A DNA stretch of 64,000 nt from Pochonia chlamydosporia 170 (GCF_001653235.2 NC_035792.1:5084001-5148000); one strand, 5' to 3'. Counted from the first letter of the stretch, positions 32,299 to 44,219 are shown. Notes: generated by a model not told the origin, from the sequence alone. Program-made: numbers and translations.

Positions 32299-33464
32299 AA
32301 AATGTGTGCATGTTTGAGCCTATGGTGGTGATGTTTTTGGGAGTTTTGAGTGTCCATGAAGGTGTCGGAAACCGTGTTGCAGTGGGTGTAGATGTCGATT
32401 GACAGGTTGTATCAGCAACCATACAAAATTGCAAGTAGCAGCTGCAGGCAGCTAGCTTCCGACTATAATGATGTCTCTGTTGAATCTCTTAAAGCCTAAA
32501 TACAAGAATCAGTTCGTTGTCTTGTATTAAATGTAGCTAGCATTTGGTGCATTGGGAACGTGGGAGGCTCTCTATCTCCTACATTGCTAGGCATGAACGC
32601 CAATGCTTCGACGTCCTTGTATTCAGTTACAGAGCAGTGTAGCAAGCCTACCATTCTTGTAGTTGTGCCGGCCGGGTGCAGGGCATTAGACAACTTGAGA
32701 CACTGTTCAGACGTAGTGGTCCAATGGAGCGCTTCCATACCACAGATCACAGGGCTTCACAGCGAATCAAACTTTTAAAATGCCAACTACGTATAACAGG
32801 GAAGGTGCACTGGATCTCAATTACTTTTTCTCAACGCCTTGGGGTCAGTATGACAGCCAGCACTCGCAAGTTGACTGGTCTTGAGCATCTCGCGCTCACG
32901 AGCATCACGGTGTGCTCTTGCGAGAGCATTGCGATCATATTCAGGACACACCCAGATGTGGCAAGACGAAAAACAGAGAAAGTCCTAGTGACATCCTAAC
33001 TCCGATGTATCAGGTATCGTCGGAAGTCTGCAGAGCAAATCACTCGTGATCTCTCATCTTCCACTCGCGCCTCGAGTGCATCCCTATTATCGGGTACACC
33101 TTGCTCCTGGGGCCCTGAGCAAGCTCGGCATTCCCACCGCAGGCCGCGGCTGTGCAAAGGACGCTACCATGTTTAACTCACTCTGCGTCAGTCCCATATA
33201 CCGTTATCTCATTACCAGGCGGTTGGCAGCTCGGCTCCTACCATGAACAGTCGTTCCGCAGCCAACACTGGACCATTTCCCGAACCAAGACAAAAAAAAG
33301 AAAACTTCCCGCTCCAGCAGCGACCAGAGCAAGGATTGTGCATGAATATCTGTCGCGTTACGCCAAACCAATGGACCTCCAGACGGATTCAGCGGGTGAG
33401 ACCCGCCATGACCATTGACACCTATGTATAGGCGCGTGTAAGAGCTGACATTTTATCTCCACAG
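32299..33464. other. Intergenic, no gene recognised
   Basis: About 1.2 kb with several short frames and no recognisable family. It may contain the lost 5' exons of the methyltransferase fragment that follows. Confidence 0.35.
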
Positions 33465-33784
33465 ATGACGCTCGATGCGCACGTGTGCTGGGAGATGTGG
33501 AAAATCGTAACGGAAATAGGCGGTATAGAAAGGATGACCAGGGTCTGAGGAGAAGCTCGTACATATTTCCAATTGATGAGGTACAGTCCGCACGGCGTAC
33601 TCTCGGCGGCACCTTACTGACAATGCGCCGCACAGGAGGAACTCGACCATTTGGATATATTTCACAAATTTTTCCTCACAGCTCGAGGTGATGCACTCTT
33701 CTCATCCCCGATAGACACCACAACGGACCTGCGGATCCTCGACCTGGGTGCCGGAACGGGCATCTGGTCCATAGACACAGCCAA
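33465..33784 (+). pseudogene. LaeA-like SAM-dependent methyltransferase fragment
   Basis: Two exons (33465-33580 and 33636-33784) join to give RYRKDD...YIFPIDEEELDHLD, then IFHKFFLTARGDALFSSPID and motif I ILDLGAGTGIWSIDTA, the SAM-binding glycine loop of fungal LaeA-like methyltransferases. The usual next part (post-I and motif II, about 200 residues) is not found in any frame downstream, and no good first exon was found upstream. The fragment thus keeps only the N-terminal lobe of the fold and is probably inactive. Confidence 0.6.
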
Positions 33785-35183
33785 GTCAGTCTACTGAATG
33801 TTCCGGCTCATGATTGGTGCTAAGACTGAAATAATTGTCTTCTTCTCTCGCCGCCCTCCACCCTAGTAACCTTCTTACTACGCCCCTTCTCGGCCCCCTA
33901 ATCTTTACAACCGGGGTGGGCCTTTCCAAAGCAAACAGCCCTTGGGGTCGCACAACGTTATCCCTATGGGTTACATTAAGTAAGCATCTCTCGCGAATAT
34001 GTCTCTTCTTCTTACGACTAATGCCATCAACTCCCCTAATGCATTCCTCAGATATTGTATAAATCGTGTCATCTGAATAATAGGATATTTATCCATAGCT
34101 TGCCACTACTCTAGCGGAAGAACACACTCGGGTCTCTGGCTATCGTCAGATTGTTATCCTCCGTGGGCCTAAGGCTAAATTGAACTTTAATACAAGTTCC
34201 CACCAGCCTGACTTCCTTCCTTTGTGCGTCAAATAGCTCGGGGTTTTGTAGTGAGGAAACCCAACTACCCTCCAGATACGGAAGTTTCACCAACCAGTCA
34301 AGCTTCAGAAGTAGCAGGCATGCGTCAGAATTTGGATGCCTAGAGAGATTCTCAAGATCAGGACTTATAATAGCAAGGTCAACGGTTGGAATATGCGCCG
34401 AAATTTGATCAGGCGATGTAGAGCGCTTGAATATCTTGCTCCAGATCCAAGAAGAAAATATTTCGGCAGGAAAGAACTTTTGTTCAGGGCATGGTAGTAA
34501 ACTAATTAACTGTTGCCTTTACAGTGGGGTTAAATAGTGTACCATTTGGCTAAACACTTCCTGGGGAATGTTGGGCAACGCCGGGCTAAGCTCAGGACTG
34601 TCGTAAGTCTCCTCTTCCTCCATATTGTCAATGTTAGGATGCCTGGACTGGAAGTAGTATGGACAATCCTTGTGGAATATGATGAGTAAATTTATTTAAT
34701 TCTTCGACTGTTGTTGGTCCGCGAATGGAATACATATATGGCAACGTCCTTATTCTCGACTCCTGGTGTTTGTGATCGGTCGTGAAAACACACTTTAAGA
34801 TCCTTGTTGCGAGTGAAGCAATTCTGGCAGGAATGGCTTGATCTCTAGAAACGAAGGTTGGGGCACACGCGGACATACCTGTATTTATAGTCGATTTGCT
34901 GCATAGCCGCCTAAAGGCGGCTAGGACAGTCTATGAACCAATCAAATCAAATCAAATCAAATCAATCGCCGATCTTCGTTCTTAAATTTCGGTATCAAGA
35001 CCTGAAATCGTGGAACCTTCATCTCGGACTCGAGTGTTCACTATGTATAACACAAATACGAAACTTTCACCGAGTTACTTCTCAGAGCCTCCGCCCATAA
35101 AGAAGCGTTTTGCTTTCCAGTCAATTACGGCAAATTTGTCTTAGTAGACATCTTGTTTTGCGCCAGGGAGCGAACTATTCAAT
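33785..35183. other. Intergenic, no gene recognised
   Basis: About 1.4 kb. It holds a short AATCA pentanucleotide repeat near 34943-34970 and only short frames. Confidence 0.35.
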
Positions 35184-35981
35184 TTGCCCGGCTGTGAGAC
35201 TCTCTCTGACGTTATGCCAACGCCTACTTCTTCGTTTATGGCAACCCGAGGGCTGACTCCCCAGTCCCGGGCCATGCCAGCACCTCCGATGCCCACTGCT
35301 TCCACCAGAGGAGGAACGGCCACAAGGCCTAGTGCTGCCGCCTTTAATGAGGCATCCACTCCCCGTCTCCAAGCCTTCCGCTGCTTTGAACGCACTCGGC
35401 ACCGCCTCCGCTGGCAGCTCATCGGCCTCAGTGATTCGTATCGTCGGGCTTTAGCATCAGCTGAATCTGGTTTCACCTTGCAGGATGCAGAGTTTAATTT
35501 TAAGCTGGATTTCCATGGATTTTATGCATCGATTGAACAAGCTATTGTCAGTTTGCTGCACATTTTCAAGGTCTCCCTGCCAAGTCAACCACTTAGGTCA
35601 AACAGAAAGATGGATCAGTTGTCCAGCATCTTGAAAGCCCTTGATCGTCATTGCTCGCTACGTGCGACACTGGGAACAGGAGATACGAGTCGGGCGTTGT
35701 GGACTGCCTACGAACTGGGAAATAAGTGGAAGAATCCGGAGGATGTAGAAGGAATTCCGTCACTGAGGATGTATAACTTGCCATGGATTGTGGCGGGCAT
35801 AATGACGGGAGTAGAAGCTGCTTACATGGCTGCGGTGAAGGAGGTGGAGATTCCCATGGGAAAGCAGCGCGAGGCTGGACAAACAGATTGTGTGGTAGAC
35901 TCTGGAGCAGACCCTATGGATTGGGAACCAACTGGACCCTGCATTGTGGTCTCGCTAGGGTCCTTAATGAATGGGCGATAA
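35184..35981 (+). CDS. Hypothetical protein, conserved-looking
   Basis: 265 codons from the first ATG; ATG 35211 (MPTPTSSF) is an alternative start. The N-terminus is Pro/Thr/Ala-rich and disordered. From about residue 65 it looks folded and helical (LRWQLIGLSDSYRRALASAE, then FHGFYASIEQAIVSLLHIF and ALWTAYELGNKWK). I have an impression of similarity to uncharacterised ascomycete proteins but cannot name a family. The C-terminus is acidic. A rewarding check would be whether orthologs share the FYASIEQ and ELGNKWK blocks. Confidence 0.55.
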   Translation: MPGCETLSDVMPTPTSSFMATRGLTPQSRAMPAPPMPTASTRGGTATRPSAAAFNEASTPRLQAFRCFERTRHRLRWQLIGLSDSYRRALASAESGFTLQDAEFNFKLDFHGFYASIEQAIVSLLHIFKVSLPSQPLRSNRKMDQLSSILKALDRHCSLRATLGTGDTSRALWTAYELGNKWKNPEDVEGIPSLRMYNLPWIVAGIMTGVEAAYMAAVKEVEIPMGKQREAGQTDCVVDSGADPMDWEPTGPCIVVSLGSLMNGR

Positions 35982-36453
35982 AGATTATAGGGCCCACTGG
36001 CAACCACTGTAATTTGGGTCATTATTCCAGTTGATACATATAGACTGCGGAGGACGGGCTGTGTGCGTATCTAGTCTGGCGTTTCTTAAATGGATTTGTT
36101 TTTTATTGGTCTTCCCCCTGTCGTTTTAAATGAAGAAATGCTAAACCTATTTCCGCCTCCAACCTCAGCACTTCCGCGAGCAATTTGCCTACCCGTCATA
36201 TATTAACGGTCCTCAATCACGCGGAACGTCAACTCATCAAAGAGAATTCGCATAGATGTAAAGCTCGAACTCTGGGTTCATTTGCTCACCTCTTAAAAAT
36301 GGGGTTGCGAGGGCGTTGCTGCAGTGACTCATGGTAAGTAAATAGATACCGCTGGACTAAGGACCTCCTAGTTGACTGGCTGCTTGACTCTCGAATCCCA
36401 GATTTTGACGCGGGGTTATTGGATCTTGGGAATTTAGAACCTACATGGACATG

Positions 36454-36496
36454 CCTCCTCCTCCTCCTCCTCCTCCTCCTCCCCCTCCTCCTCCCC
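36454..36496. repeat. CCT trinucleotide microsatellite
   Basis: About 14 CCT units with one CCC interruption. A short CTAA/TAAC tetranucleotide run also lies near 36737-36755. Confidence 0.85.
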
Positions 36497-37082
36497 TAGT
36501 GCCGACCTGGCATCCCGTGCACCGTATAACCATGATTGCTGATCTCAAGTAGTTTAGATACTCCAAACCAGGATGAAGTATTAATGTACGAAAAGCAGAA
36601 TTCGGCTGTGGATCTCGGAGAGGAGTTCCAAGTCGTAGCTCGCATGCTTGAATCGACACTTGGAGACGTAACTGAAGACTAGAACGGACCCGATGCAGTG
36701 AGAGGAAAAAATGTGAGAAACCAGGTAAGGAAATAACTAACTAACTAACTAACTACTTCACCATTGAGCCAAATACACCATGCCTGTCCGCTCTAGTTCC
36801 GTATAGTGGGCGGATCGTCTATGGGCATTATCTGCCGATGGGTCATGAAGTGCAATTTTCAAGTCAGGCGTAGGACATCATACCAGAATAAGACTACAGA
36901 AACAAATCTCTTCCACTAAAGTTAACAGCAAAACTACAGACAAACGGAGGACCAACTCTTTCCTCACAGCACGCACAAATTTCACAGCAAAATCAGCTAT
37001 AGAGGCTAGATAATAGACTGTGAGCAATCCACGAACAAGCTGATATGCAAGCTCGCAAGCCAGTTCAAAAGGCCCTAGCGGC

Positions 37083-38339
37083 TTACGGCGTCTCCATCGC
37101 ATGCAACAGTTCATCTGCCAGGTCTGCCCTGAAAGCAGGTACATCAGTGAGTAAACCTCTCCAACCTTCCAGTCTTGAAACATCTTCGATCACACAAGCA
37201 GCAAATCCGGCAATGAGCAACCGCAAGCTACTATCCCGTGTGTCACACTCTTTGTATACAAACTGGACAAGCCTCTTGAAAACAGGGACAAACAGCGTTG
37301 CACGGATAACAAAGTGTGCGAGCTCAAGGGCTAACTGTGATAATGCGTAGTCCATAAGCGTAGGTATGGCGTAATTGCAAGCAAAGTGCCACATTCGACA
37401 ATGGCTTAGGAATACATTGACAATGGTACGCGTCGTCGCCGTACCATCAGTACTATCAGCCTGAAAGTTGTGCTCATCGATCCTGTATTTCTTCAAAAAT
37501 AGGGAAATGCAGTGTTGTTGAGTCTCAGAGTGCTTTGCTAGGTTTTCGCCATCACTTGGGGTATCACGCTTGCGCTTGGATGATACCTGCGAACCTGAGT
37601 AGATAGTCAACGCAGTCGTATTGGAAACAAGTGAGTAGGGCTGTTTTGATTTCGGTAAACTCTGCCCTGAATCAAATGGCGAGCCAGATCCCCCGGATAA
37701 GCAAGAACCGTTCATCATATCTGTGCTCCTGATTTTGGACAGACTATTGCTGGCTGCGCCGTCAACCCTACAGGTCCCGAACAATCCGCCGCCAGTGGCA
37801 GCGATAGCCCCCCCAAAAATTCCACCGCCGCCGGTACTAGCGAGAGGACTCCACGGCGTCCCAAACATCCCACCACCGCCAGTGCTAGCGATAGCGCCCC
37901 CAAAAATCCCACCGCCGCTGGTGCCGTTGCTTTTCTTTGGTGTACTCAGGAGACTGTGGCTGGAAGGATCACTCACAACCTCAGGTCCATCCCTTTCGAT
38001 GGGCTCCAGGCAATCATACGTGCCAGAGAACACGAACTGAAAGAAATGCCAAAAAGTATCAGCATCCACAGCCTCTACTGCTAAGACATTGTCCTTGGAG
38101 TCTCGATCTCTTTTTACCAAATCACCTAGACTAGGTGACAGGCGAGAAATCAAGTTTAAAGGAACAACAAAACTTGGCGACTTGCGCCCATCGCCCGTTA
38201 CTCTGCACATACATGCAGCATGCCTCATGGTCCATGTTAGTCACTACTCATGAATATTCACTCACAAAAAAACTCACTCTGTCAAGTCCTCAAAATTCAA
38301 CTCGAGAACCCCACGGTAGCAAGGTGTTGGGCTGCTCAT
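37083..38339 (-). CDS. BTB/POZ-type protein with FG-nucleoporin-like insert
   Basis: Two exons (38339-38278 and 38202-37083; intron 38203-38277), 1182 nt, 393 aa. Residues about 8-90 fit a fungal BTB domain: FVVPLNLISRLSPSLGDLV, then AVDADTFWHFFQFVFSGTYD. Residues about 117-164 are low complexity with GGGIFGG, GGGMFGT, GGGIFGG and GGGLFGT, very like the GLFG/FG repeats of nucleoporins such as Nup98. A basic stretch (SSKRKRDTPSDG) could be a nuclear signal. The C-terminal 150 residues are helical (MWHFACNYAIPTLMDYALSQ), as in BTB-containing proteins with a BACK-like part. The stop at 37083-37085 may not be final, as another open frame continues below it. The combination suggests a nuclear or pore-associated adaptor; this is inference. 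Confidence 0.7.
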
Positions 38340-39782
38340 TTCGATTACAGATGCGATTGGTCTGATGCTGTGGCGGGATTTTCGGAATATGTTGTAGGAG
38401 GAGTGTGACAGTAGGTAGTAGGAGAGAGCCTGTGTTATATACGAAAGACAATGGGTGACAAAAAAAAAGAGAATAAGACAAAGGATGAGTTTTTAATGGC
38501 CCTCAAAAAGTCATATCTCTGATCTTGAAACTCAAATCAAGTTTCACGATTTCATCGTGCCTGGTGACCCCGCAGGCTCGTTTTCGAGAAACTCGTTTCC
38601 TTTATCCTAGAGTTGGAATCGGTGATCTCCCAGCAGCTGCGTCACCTCCACCCGCCGATTGGTTTGTTCAAGAGCTTCGAGGCAAGAACTTGTAACCGAA
38701 ATATTGTTTCTGCGATCTCGTTATCAAAACAATTGTTAATTTTGCACAACCATGTTGGAAATCTAACGTCAGCTGACTGGCCTTCCAAATACCAAAATTA
38801 ACACTCACTCCATCTAACCGCAGCAGGTCCAATTTTATAAAGAGGGGAACTTGGCCTAGGTTGCTGGCACCCGCTAGAGTGCATGGGGGTATTACGTTGA
38901 TTTGGTGTTGCTAGCAGGTGGGTGGTTAGGACTGTGGAGCCAGCTCTAACGTGTAGTAGATGTGCGTCGCCAGTGTCCGGTAATTACTTGGTGCGCACTC
39001 ATACAGCCTGAGACATGGCGGGGGTATATTTTGCTCTGATTTCGTTTCCTCTATGCAGATACGTGGAACAGTAAGAACTACTTTAATGGTTATGTATGTT
39101 CGTTCCTCAGTTTCCTCACCTTCGATATTGAAAATCGTCACGGTCGCGATTTGACGTATTGTCCATTATATCGCAAACACGGCGCAGGGATTGTCATATG
39201 ACATTTTTGTAAGTATGAAATACCAGGGATTGGATTGAAGGCCATAGCTTTTGAAATGGAGAGGATGGATCTTGGGATGCGGATTTATAATCTGGTTTGC
39301 AAGCTTTCCACCGTCTGACCAGGCACTGGGAACATGTGGCCGTGCATCCCAGGACTTCTTAGCGTACTTCCGCTCTTCATGCTCGCCGTTCAGACGCGTT
39401 GCAGGGTGTGAAAAGTAGCGCATATCTCGTTCGTTGCTGCTCAGCATACTTTTCAATGGCATTGTCCAAATCTACAAGCTCCCACTGCGCAATGGCCATA
39501 CCCTATGGAATTGTTGATATTTACCGCTGGAATCCATACAGTCCAGCATTTTATAACATAGCTCACCATACACCATCAGATGACAACAACAAAAACAGCT
39601 CGTTTCGGATAGGACAATTTTGGAAGGCAATCGTTGCTTATCAGCGTATTGCACAACTAATACTTTCAATGTTATTGTTACGGGCACTACCTTGAAGCAA
39701 TCATACGGGACAAAGAAGACCGACAGTATATTCATGTCATTCACTACGAACCCTCAGAGCTTGAAAGTCTACTAATCAAATT
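38340..39782. other. Intergenic, no gene recognised
   Basis: About 1.4 kb. Overlapping frames at 39166-39462 (minus), 39399-39695 (plus) and 39472-39744 (minus) have no recognisable content. Early parts contain GATCTTGAAACTC-like words related to the 14-bp repeats. Confidence 0.35.
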
Positions 39783-40498
39783 CTAATTATCAAACGTAAA
39801 GTGAATTGAGGTAGCAAGCTGTTCAGTTGTCCTTCGCATCTCATCGGCACTACCTGATTTGACTGCCTCCTCAACCAAACTCGCAAGACGAGTGCACTCG
39901 TCAACAAACCTAGGGCTACACTTCTGGAAAACTATGCCTGCTACACTGCTTACTGTGGCTGTATCTATTGCGAATGATCTATGCCTTGAGGAGGCAAAAA
40001 TGTTAGTCCTAGAACCAGATACAAGTATTTAGAATCTTACATAATGGTTTCCGCGTAGTTCGAATAAACTAAAAGAAGTAATGGTGATGGCCCAGCGAGC
40101 CTCTGCCACTGTCTCCCAATCCTTCTACGCTCTCCGACCAATGCCGCGAGCTTCTTCGCATCTACACCAGTATGCTCTTGTGCCCTTTTATAAATTTCGA
40201 TGACATGACTTGCATCCCCGCGGCCAGATTGCCGGCCTGATCCATATTTTCTCTCGCTTCTTACGATTTCTTCAAGTGAATCAGAAAGTCGCATGAGCTG
40301 GAGGTAAGCCAATCGACTCAGCAACTTGTTTCCCCCGGGTCCGGTGATAGCATTGTCTATGTTGCGAAAGGCCTGCACGAAGCGAACATCGGCGCTGTTC
40401 AAGCCATCTGGCGGCGTGGTCTTGAAGAGTAGTGATACCCAGTCCGCAAGAATGGTCTTGCATTTATGGGCGAACAAGTGCAGCGAGTCGGGGGTCAT
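39783..40498 (-). CDS. Unknown-function protein A of a divergent paralogous pair
   Basis: Two exons (40498-40041 and 39984-39783; intron 39985-40040), 660 nt, 219 aa. It is helical and Arg-rich with no transmembrane part or signal peptide. Blocks include LLSRLAYLQLMRLSDSLEEI, RSERKYG, IEIYKRAQE and ERRRIGRQWQRLAGPSPLLL, then VYSNYAETIM at the splice site. The same order occurs in the gene at 41384-42145, with the intron at the same place, so the two are paralogs. The sequence seems to belong to a family spread in ascomycetes, but I know no function. It starts head-to-head with its partner across 885 bp. Confidence 0.75.
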
Positions 40499-41383
40499 AA
40501 GTTTGTCTGGAAGAACCGGACATGGCTCTGAGATTTGCTGACTGCTTTTTTATTCCTCCTAAGATGCTCCTCAGCCTGTGAGAAGGTCCTGCTTCTGGAT
40601 GCTGTTTTTTCCATTTCCTCGGATGGGTTCAGGAAACGGATCGCAGAGGTGGCAAGTTTGCACGCAGATATCTGGGTCGAAAACAGTCAATAAATACCTT
40701 GCACACCATCAAAACATGAAGTCAACATCTTCATTTTGAGCGTTTTGTTCTTGGCTCTTGGATCCAGAATCTGTAATTTCAAGTCTTGTTTCCAGGTTCC
40801 TGAATTTGCTGTGAAATCGAATGCTTGCATGCGGCGGCTCGTTTTCAGGGCCTTCGATCTTGATGCTTGAATTTCAAATTATACCAAGATGTATGTCAGT
40901 ATCGGCAACCTTGGCAACCATGTCACTATTTTGCGTCAAATTTTTTTTGGTTCTGTGTTCTGACGCGGCTATGTTCGGACAATCACGATGTCAGCTCAAG
41001 ATCGGGCTGCAAGCATCCTCAATTTTCAGACATATGACTGCAGTCGAAACCTGACCCATTCAATGGTAGACTCGGTCTGTTACAGAGACATCTTTTGCTT
41101 ATTCCATTCTTTCAATTCTAAGCTAGCGCAAAGTCACAGCTTCTTTCACAGATTCCGGAGATGAGAATTTGTGGAAAAGATCTTGGATTTAGCAAACAGG
41201 TTTCATAATTTCGGATTCCGAATCTCAGATTCCAGATTCCAAGATCCAGGAAGCCGGTATTGTTTTAATAGATAAAAAGCTTCACGCTGGCTTTCGCCAT
41301 TGACCTTACATCGTCCAGCATAATTTCGGTGCTATCCCATCGCACCACACCAAATAAGCCATTCAAGCAATAGAACCTTCAAG
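40499..41383. promoter_or_regulatory. Bidirectional upstream region between paralogs A and B
   Basis: 885 bp between divergent start codons. It contains repeated GATTCC/GGATCC-type words, for example CTTGGATCCAGAATCTG near 40756 and TTCGGATTCCGAATCTC near 41210, the latter partly palindromic. They may be regulatory sites or relics of the 14-bp repeat family. Confidence 0.4.
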
Positions 41384-42145
41384 ATGTCTGCACTCAGCCC
41401 CTTGTCCGTGCATGGCTTGATCAAAGATGATGCAAAGAGCTACTTTGTAAGCTACTTGGAACAAATTTACGATATCTGGATTTCCTTAGTTGATAAAACT
41501 ACACTTCGACCGGACGAATTACCTGAGCTTGTGTCTTTAGGTGATGCGTTTAGGGAATTGGACGAACATATCGCTAGCCCAGACCCGTTGAAATCAAGAC
41601 TAGGCGCCGTTCAATTGACAAATTTAATGGCGTCGCTCAAGGAGCGGATCAAGGCGGACCGTCGACGTGGCCGAATTACCGTGAAAGGAAGATGTGACAC
41701 CTTCGCAATTGATGCGTATGTACAAGCTCGGGGGCTTCCCCATGACAAATTTGCAAGAGTCGAAATCCTTAAGCAGCTCAGGATGAGTAAGCGATGGTAT
41801 GATCTGACCAGGAACTTGCCATTACTTTCCATTATTTTTACGCCTGAGGCTGAAAAAATAGTGTAAGTCGGGTCACATCTCCCGGAGAAGCTAGCTGACC
41901 AGAATAGATCTAACATCAACGTATCCAATGCTACGTTGGTTCAAATTGGCCTGGACGTTCAAGGTCTATACCCTTTGGAATTGGTTGAGGCAGCGAACTA
42001 CTTAGCGGAAATCAGCGCATCGGGGCTACGGATTGATGACCTTAAACAGGAGCATCTAGATGTGCTGAGGGGAATACTGGGGCTGAATAATTTTGATGTG
42101 TCAAGAAAGGATGATGGTGGTGACTATGATATGGAAATATTTTAG
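41384..42145 (+). CDS. Unknown-function protein B of a divergent paralogous pair
   Basis: Two exons (41384-41862 and 41908-42145; intron 41863-41907, 45 bp), 717 nt, 238 aa. It parallels protein A: KSRLGAVQLTNLMASLKERI against LSRLAYLQLMRLSDSLEEIV; a DRRRGR segment; AIDAYVQARG; then LRMSKRWYDLTRNLPLLSII and FTPEAEKIV immediately before the intron. The C-terminal exon has diverged and ends in an acidic tail (KDDGGDYDMEIF). No catalytic motif is visible. The shared intron position and divergent arrangement indicate an inverted local duplication. Confidence 0.75.
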
Positions 42146-42279
42146 AATGTGGTGAGCTTCCATCACCGTTATCTCCAGTCAGTATTGCTAGCTGAATTGA
42201 CGCTACTTGTCTTAATCACACTTCTCTATTACTTGCTTTATGACCGGTTTCTTAACTTCTATTTAGGCAGAATACTACT

Positions 42280-42837
42280 ATTTACTCGCTACTATTCTCA
42301 CTACTACTTCCTTTACTATCACTTCCACTACTACCATTTCAACTACTATCACTTCAACTACTACCACTTCCACTACTACCACTTCCACTGCTACCACTTC
42401 CACTACTACTACTTACACTACCACTAGTCTTAGTACTGCCAGGGCTCCCAATAGTCCAGACTGTTTGGACTAATAGTCCAAAGTTTATTTGAAAACCCTC
42501 TCTCTATTCTGAAACTGCTGAAGATGAATAGCAGCCAGTCATTTGCTGTTGTTTGTTGCTTTATATAGGTTCATCACAGTGTTGTCCAGGGCAACGATGC
42601 AAAACGTGGACTATTAGTCCAAACAGTCTGGACTATTGGGAGCCCTGAGTACTGCTACTTCTCTGACTACTACTATTTCTCTGCTTGACTACTACTGCCT
42701 CTCTGACTACTTCCATTACTACTACCTCCGCTACTACTGCTTCTTTGACTACTACTATTTCTCTGCTTGACTACTACTGCCTCTCTGACTACTTCCATTA
42801 CTACTACCTCCGCTACTACTACTACTACTACTACTAG

Positions 42838-42914
<77 letters not shown>

Positions 42915-43340
42915 TCACTGCTACTACTTTCACTACTACTACTTTCACTGCTACTACTTTCACTGCTACTACTTTCACTGCTACTACTTTCACTGCTACT
43001 ACTTTCACTATCACGACTCTCACTACCACTACTTCCAATCCCACTACTTCCAATCCCACTACTTCCATCACTACTACTTTCACTACTACTTTCACTACTA
43101 CTTTCACTACTACTTTCACTACTACCCCCTCTCTATTATCACTTCCACTACGACTACTTCACTTTCCACTACTTCGCTTTCTACTACTTCAATCACTACT
43201 ACTTCCACTACTACTGCTTCCACTATCACGACTCTCACTACCACTACTTCCAATCCCACTACTGCCATCACTACTAATTCCAATACTACCTCTCTAGTCA
43301 CTACCTGGCTGGCAACTATTTCCACTACTAATACTTTCCT
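42280..43340. repeat. ACT/CTA-based microsatellite and minisatellite block
   Basis: About 1 kb of ACTTCN-ACTACTACC-type repeats, interrupted by the MITE at 42440-42647. It includes a duplicated unit of about 81 bp (42656-42820), a pure CTA run (about 42812-42912) and CACTGCTACTACTTT units. Long open frames on both strands encode only Thr-rich or Val-rich repeats and are not genes. Confidence 0.9.
42440..42647. mobile_element. hAT-type MITE
   Basis: 208 bp with perfect terminal inverted repeats of 41 bp starting CAGGGCTCCCAATAG. It is flanked by the 8-bp direct repeat AGTACTGC (42432-42439 and 42648-42655). An 8-bp target duplication and CAGGG-type ends are the marks of hAT transposons. There is no coding capacity, so it needs a transposase from elsewhere. 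Perfect repeats suggest a recent insertion. Confidence 0.9.
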
Positions 43341-43725
43341 CGCCACTTTCCCTAACAATGACTATATGACCTGATGCTGCTTTGAATTCTATTACCTTTG
43401 TAAGTGCTATTTCTATCACTACCAAATCTTCCCGTACCCATCACCTTTATGCCGTCTCTATTCTATGTATGACCATGACTTTCGAATCGAAAATATTAAG
43501 GCATAAGTCGGACTTTTCCAAAAAGTGACTGGCCGCATGTAATCCTTCTCCATCAACTCTCCAACTAATTGGCTCTAAAACGAGACGTGCCAGTCGTTTC
43601 GAAACATATCAGTAGTTTTGACGGCAACTCTCTGACGGAAAAACTCACCAAATACTCTGCATGCGTTTTTTTTTTCTTTGGCTGAATGGATCACACTCTC
43701 ATAACTCTGCTTAACAAAATTTTGA

Positions 43726-44219
43726 CTACAACGCCAATAATCTGGCTGATCGCCTTAATGGCCTTCGGTGTGACACCTCCACGTTTCTGCTTAGAGTCTT
43801 CCCCTCCTGCCCAGGGGTTGCACCAAGGGCATTTGGCCCAGCGTCTACAGAGGCCGGTTCACCGCCAGCAAACAGTCTACCCCATGGCATATGGTGGAAC
43901 ACCCGAAGTTCGAGGTCTTCCGAGTCGGATGGGTCCTGGATGACACTAGGTATCTGCGATATAGTGTTAGGTTGACGGCTCGGGTGGGAATGCGAGGCAT
44001 CGTCCCCATGGGTCTCCACCCGGAGGACTACATGAGAGTTGGCCTTCTGTGGTACCCAAATAGCATGCCAATTTGCGCTGAAATACCTTTTGCCAACAAA
44101 AGTTTTCATATGAAATCGCATATGAAGCCTGAGCCCTTCGATGTTTGGGGAAAGCGTGACAGCCCGCATCTTATCATCATCTGGGTCATACCATTCGTCT
44201 ATCATGCCCAATTTGTTAG
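43726..44219 (-). pseudogene. Transthyretin-like/RRSARL family paralog 1, 3' part (split by copia element)
   Basis: This is the C-terminal part of a 198-residue protein whose first 34 codons or so lie at 50217-50319. It begins within the GMIDEW block shared with the intact sisters at 51308 and 62938, continues through HMRFHMKTF and IWVPQKANSHVVLRV, and ends HRRPLRRSARLLAL before TAG (rev. 43726-43728). The break is exactly at the copia insertion, with the target duplication GTTAG at 44215-44219. No other damage is seen, so the gene was probably functional until the element landed. Confidence 0.85.

Noticed and set aside
36878..37183. Open frame below the BTB stop as a further exon
   Set aside because: It overlaps the BTB C-terminus in another frame and no intron of plausible length joins them; kept only as a remark.
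42767..43297. Long Thr-rich plus-strand and Val-rich minus-strand open frames
   Set aside because: They are translations of the ACT/CTA microsatellite; absence of stops follows from the repeat unit and not from coding.
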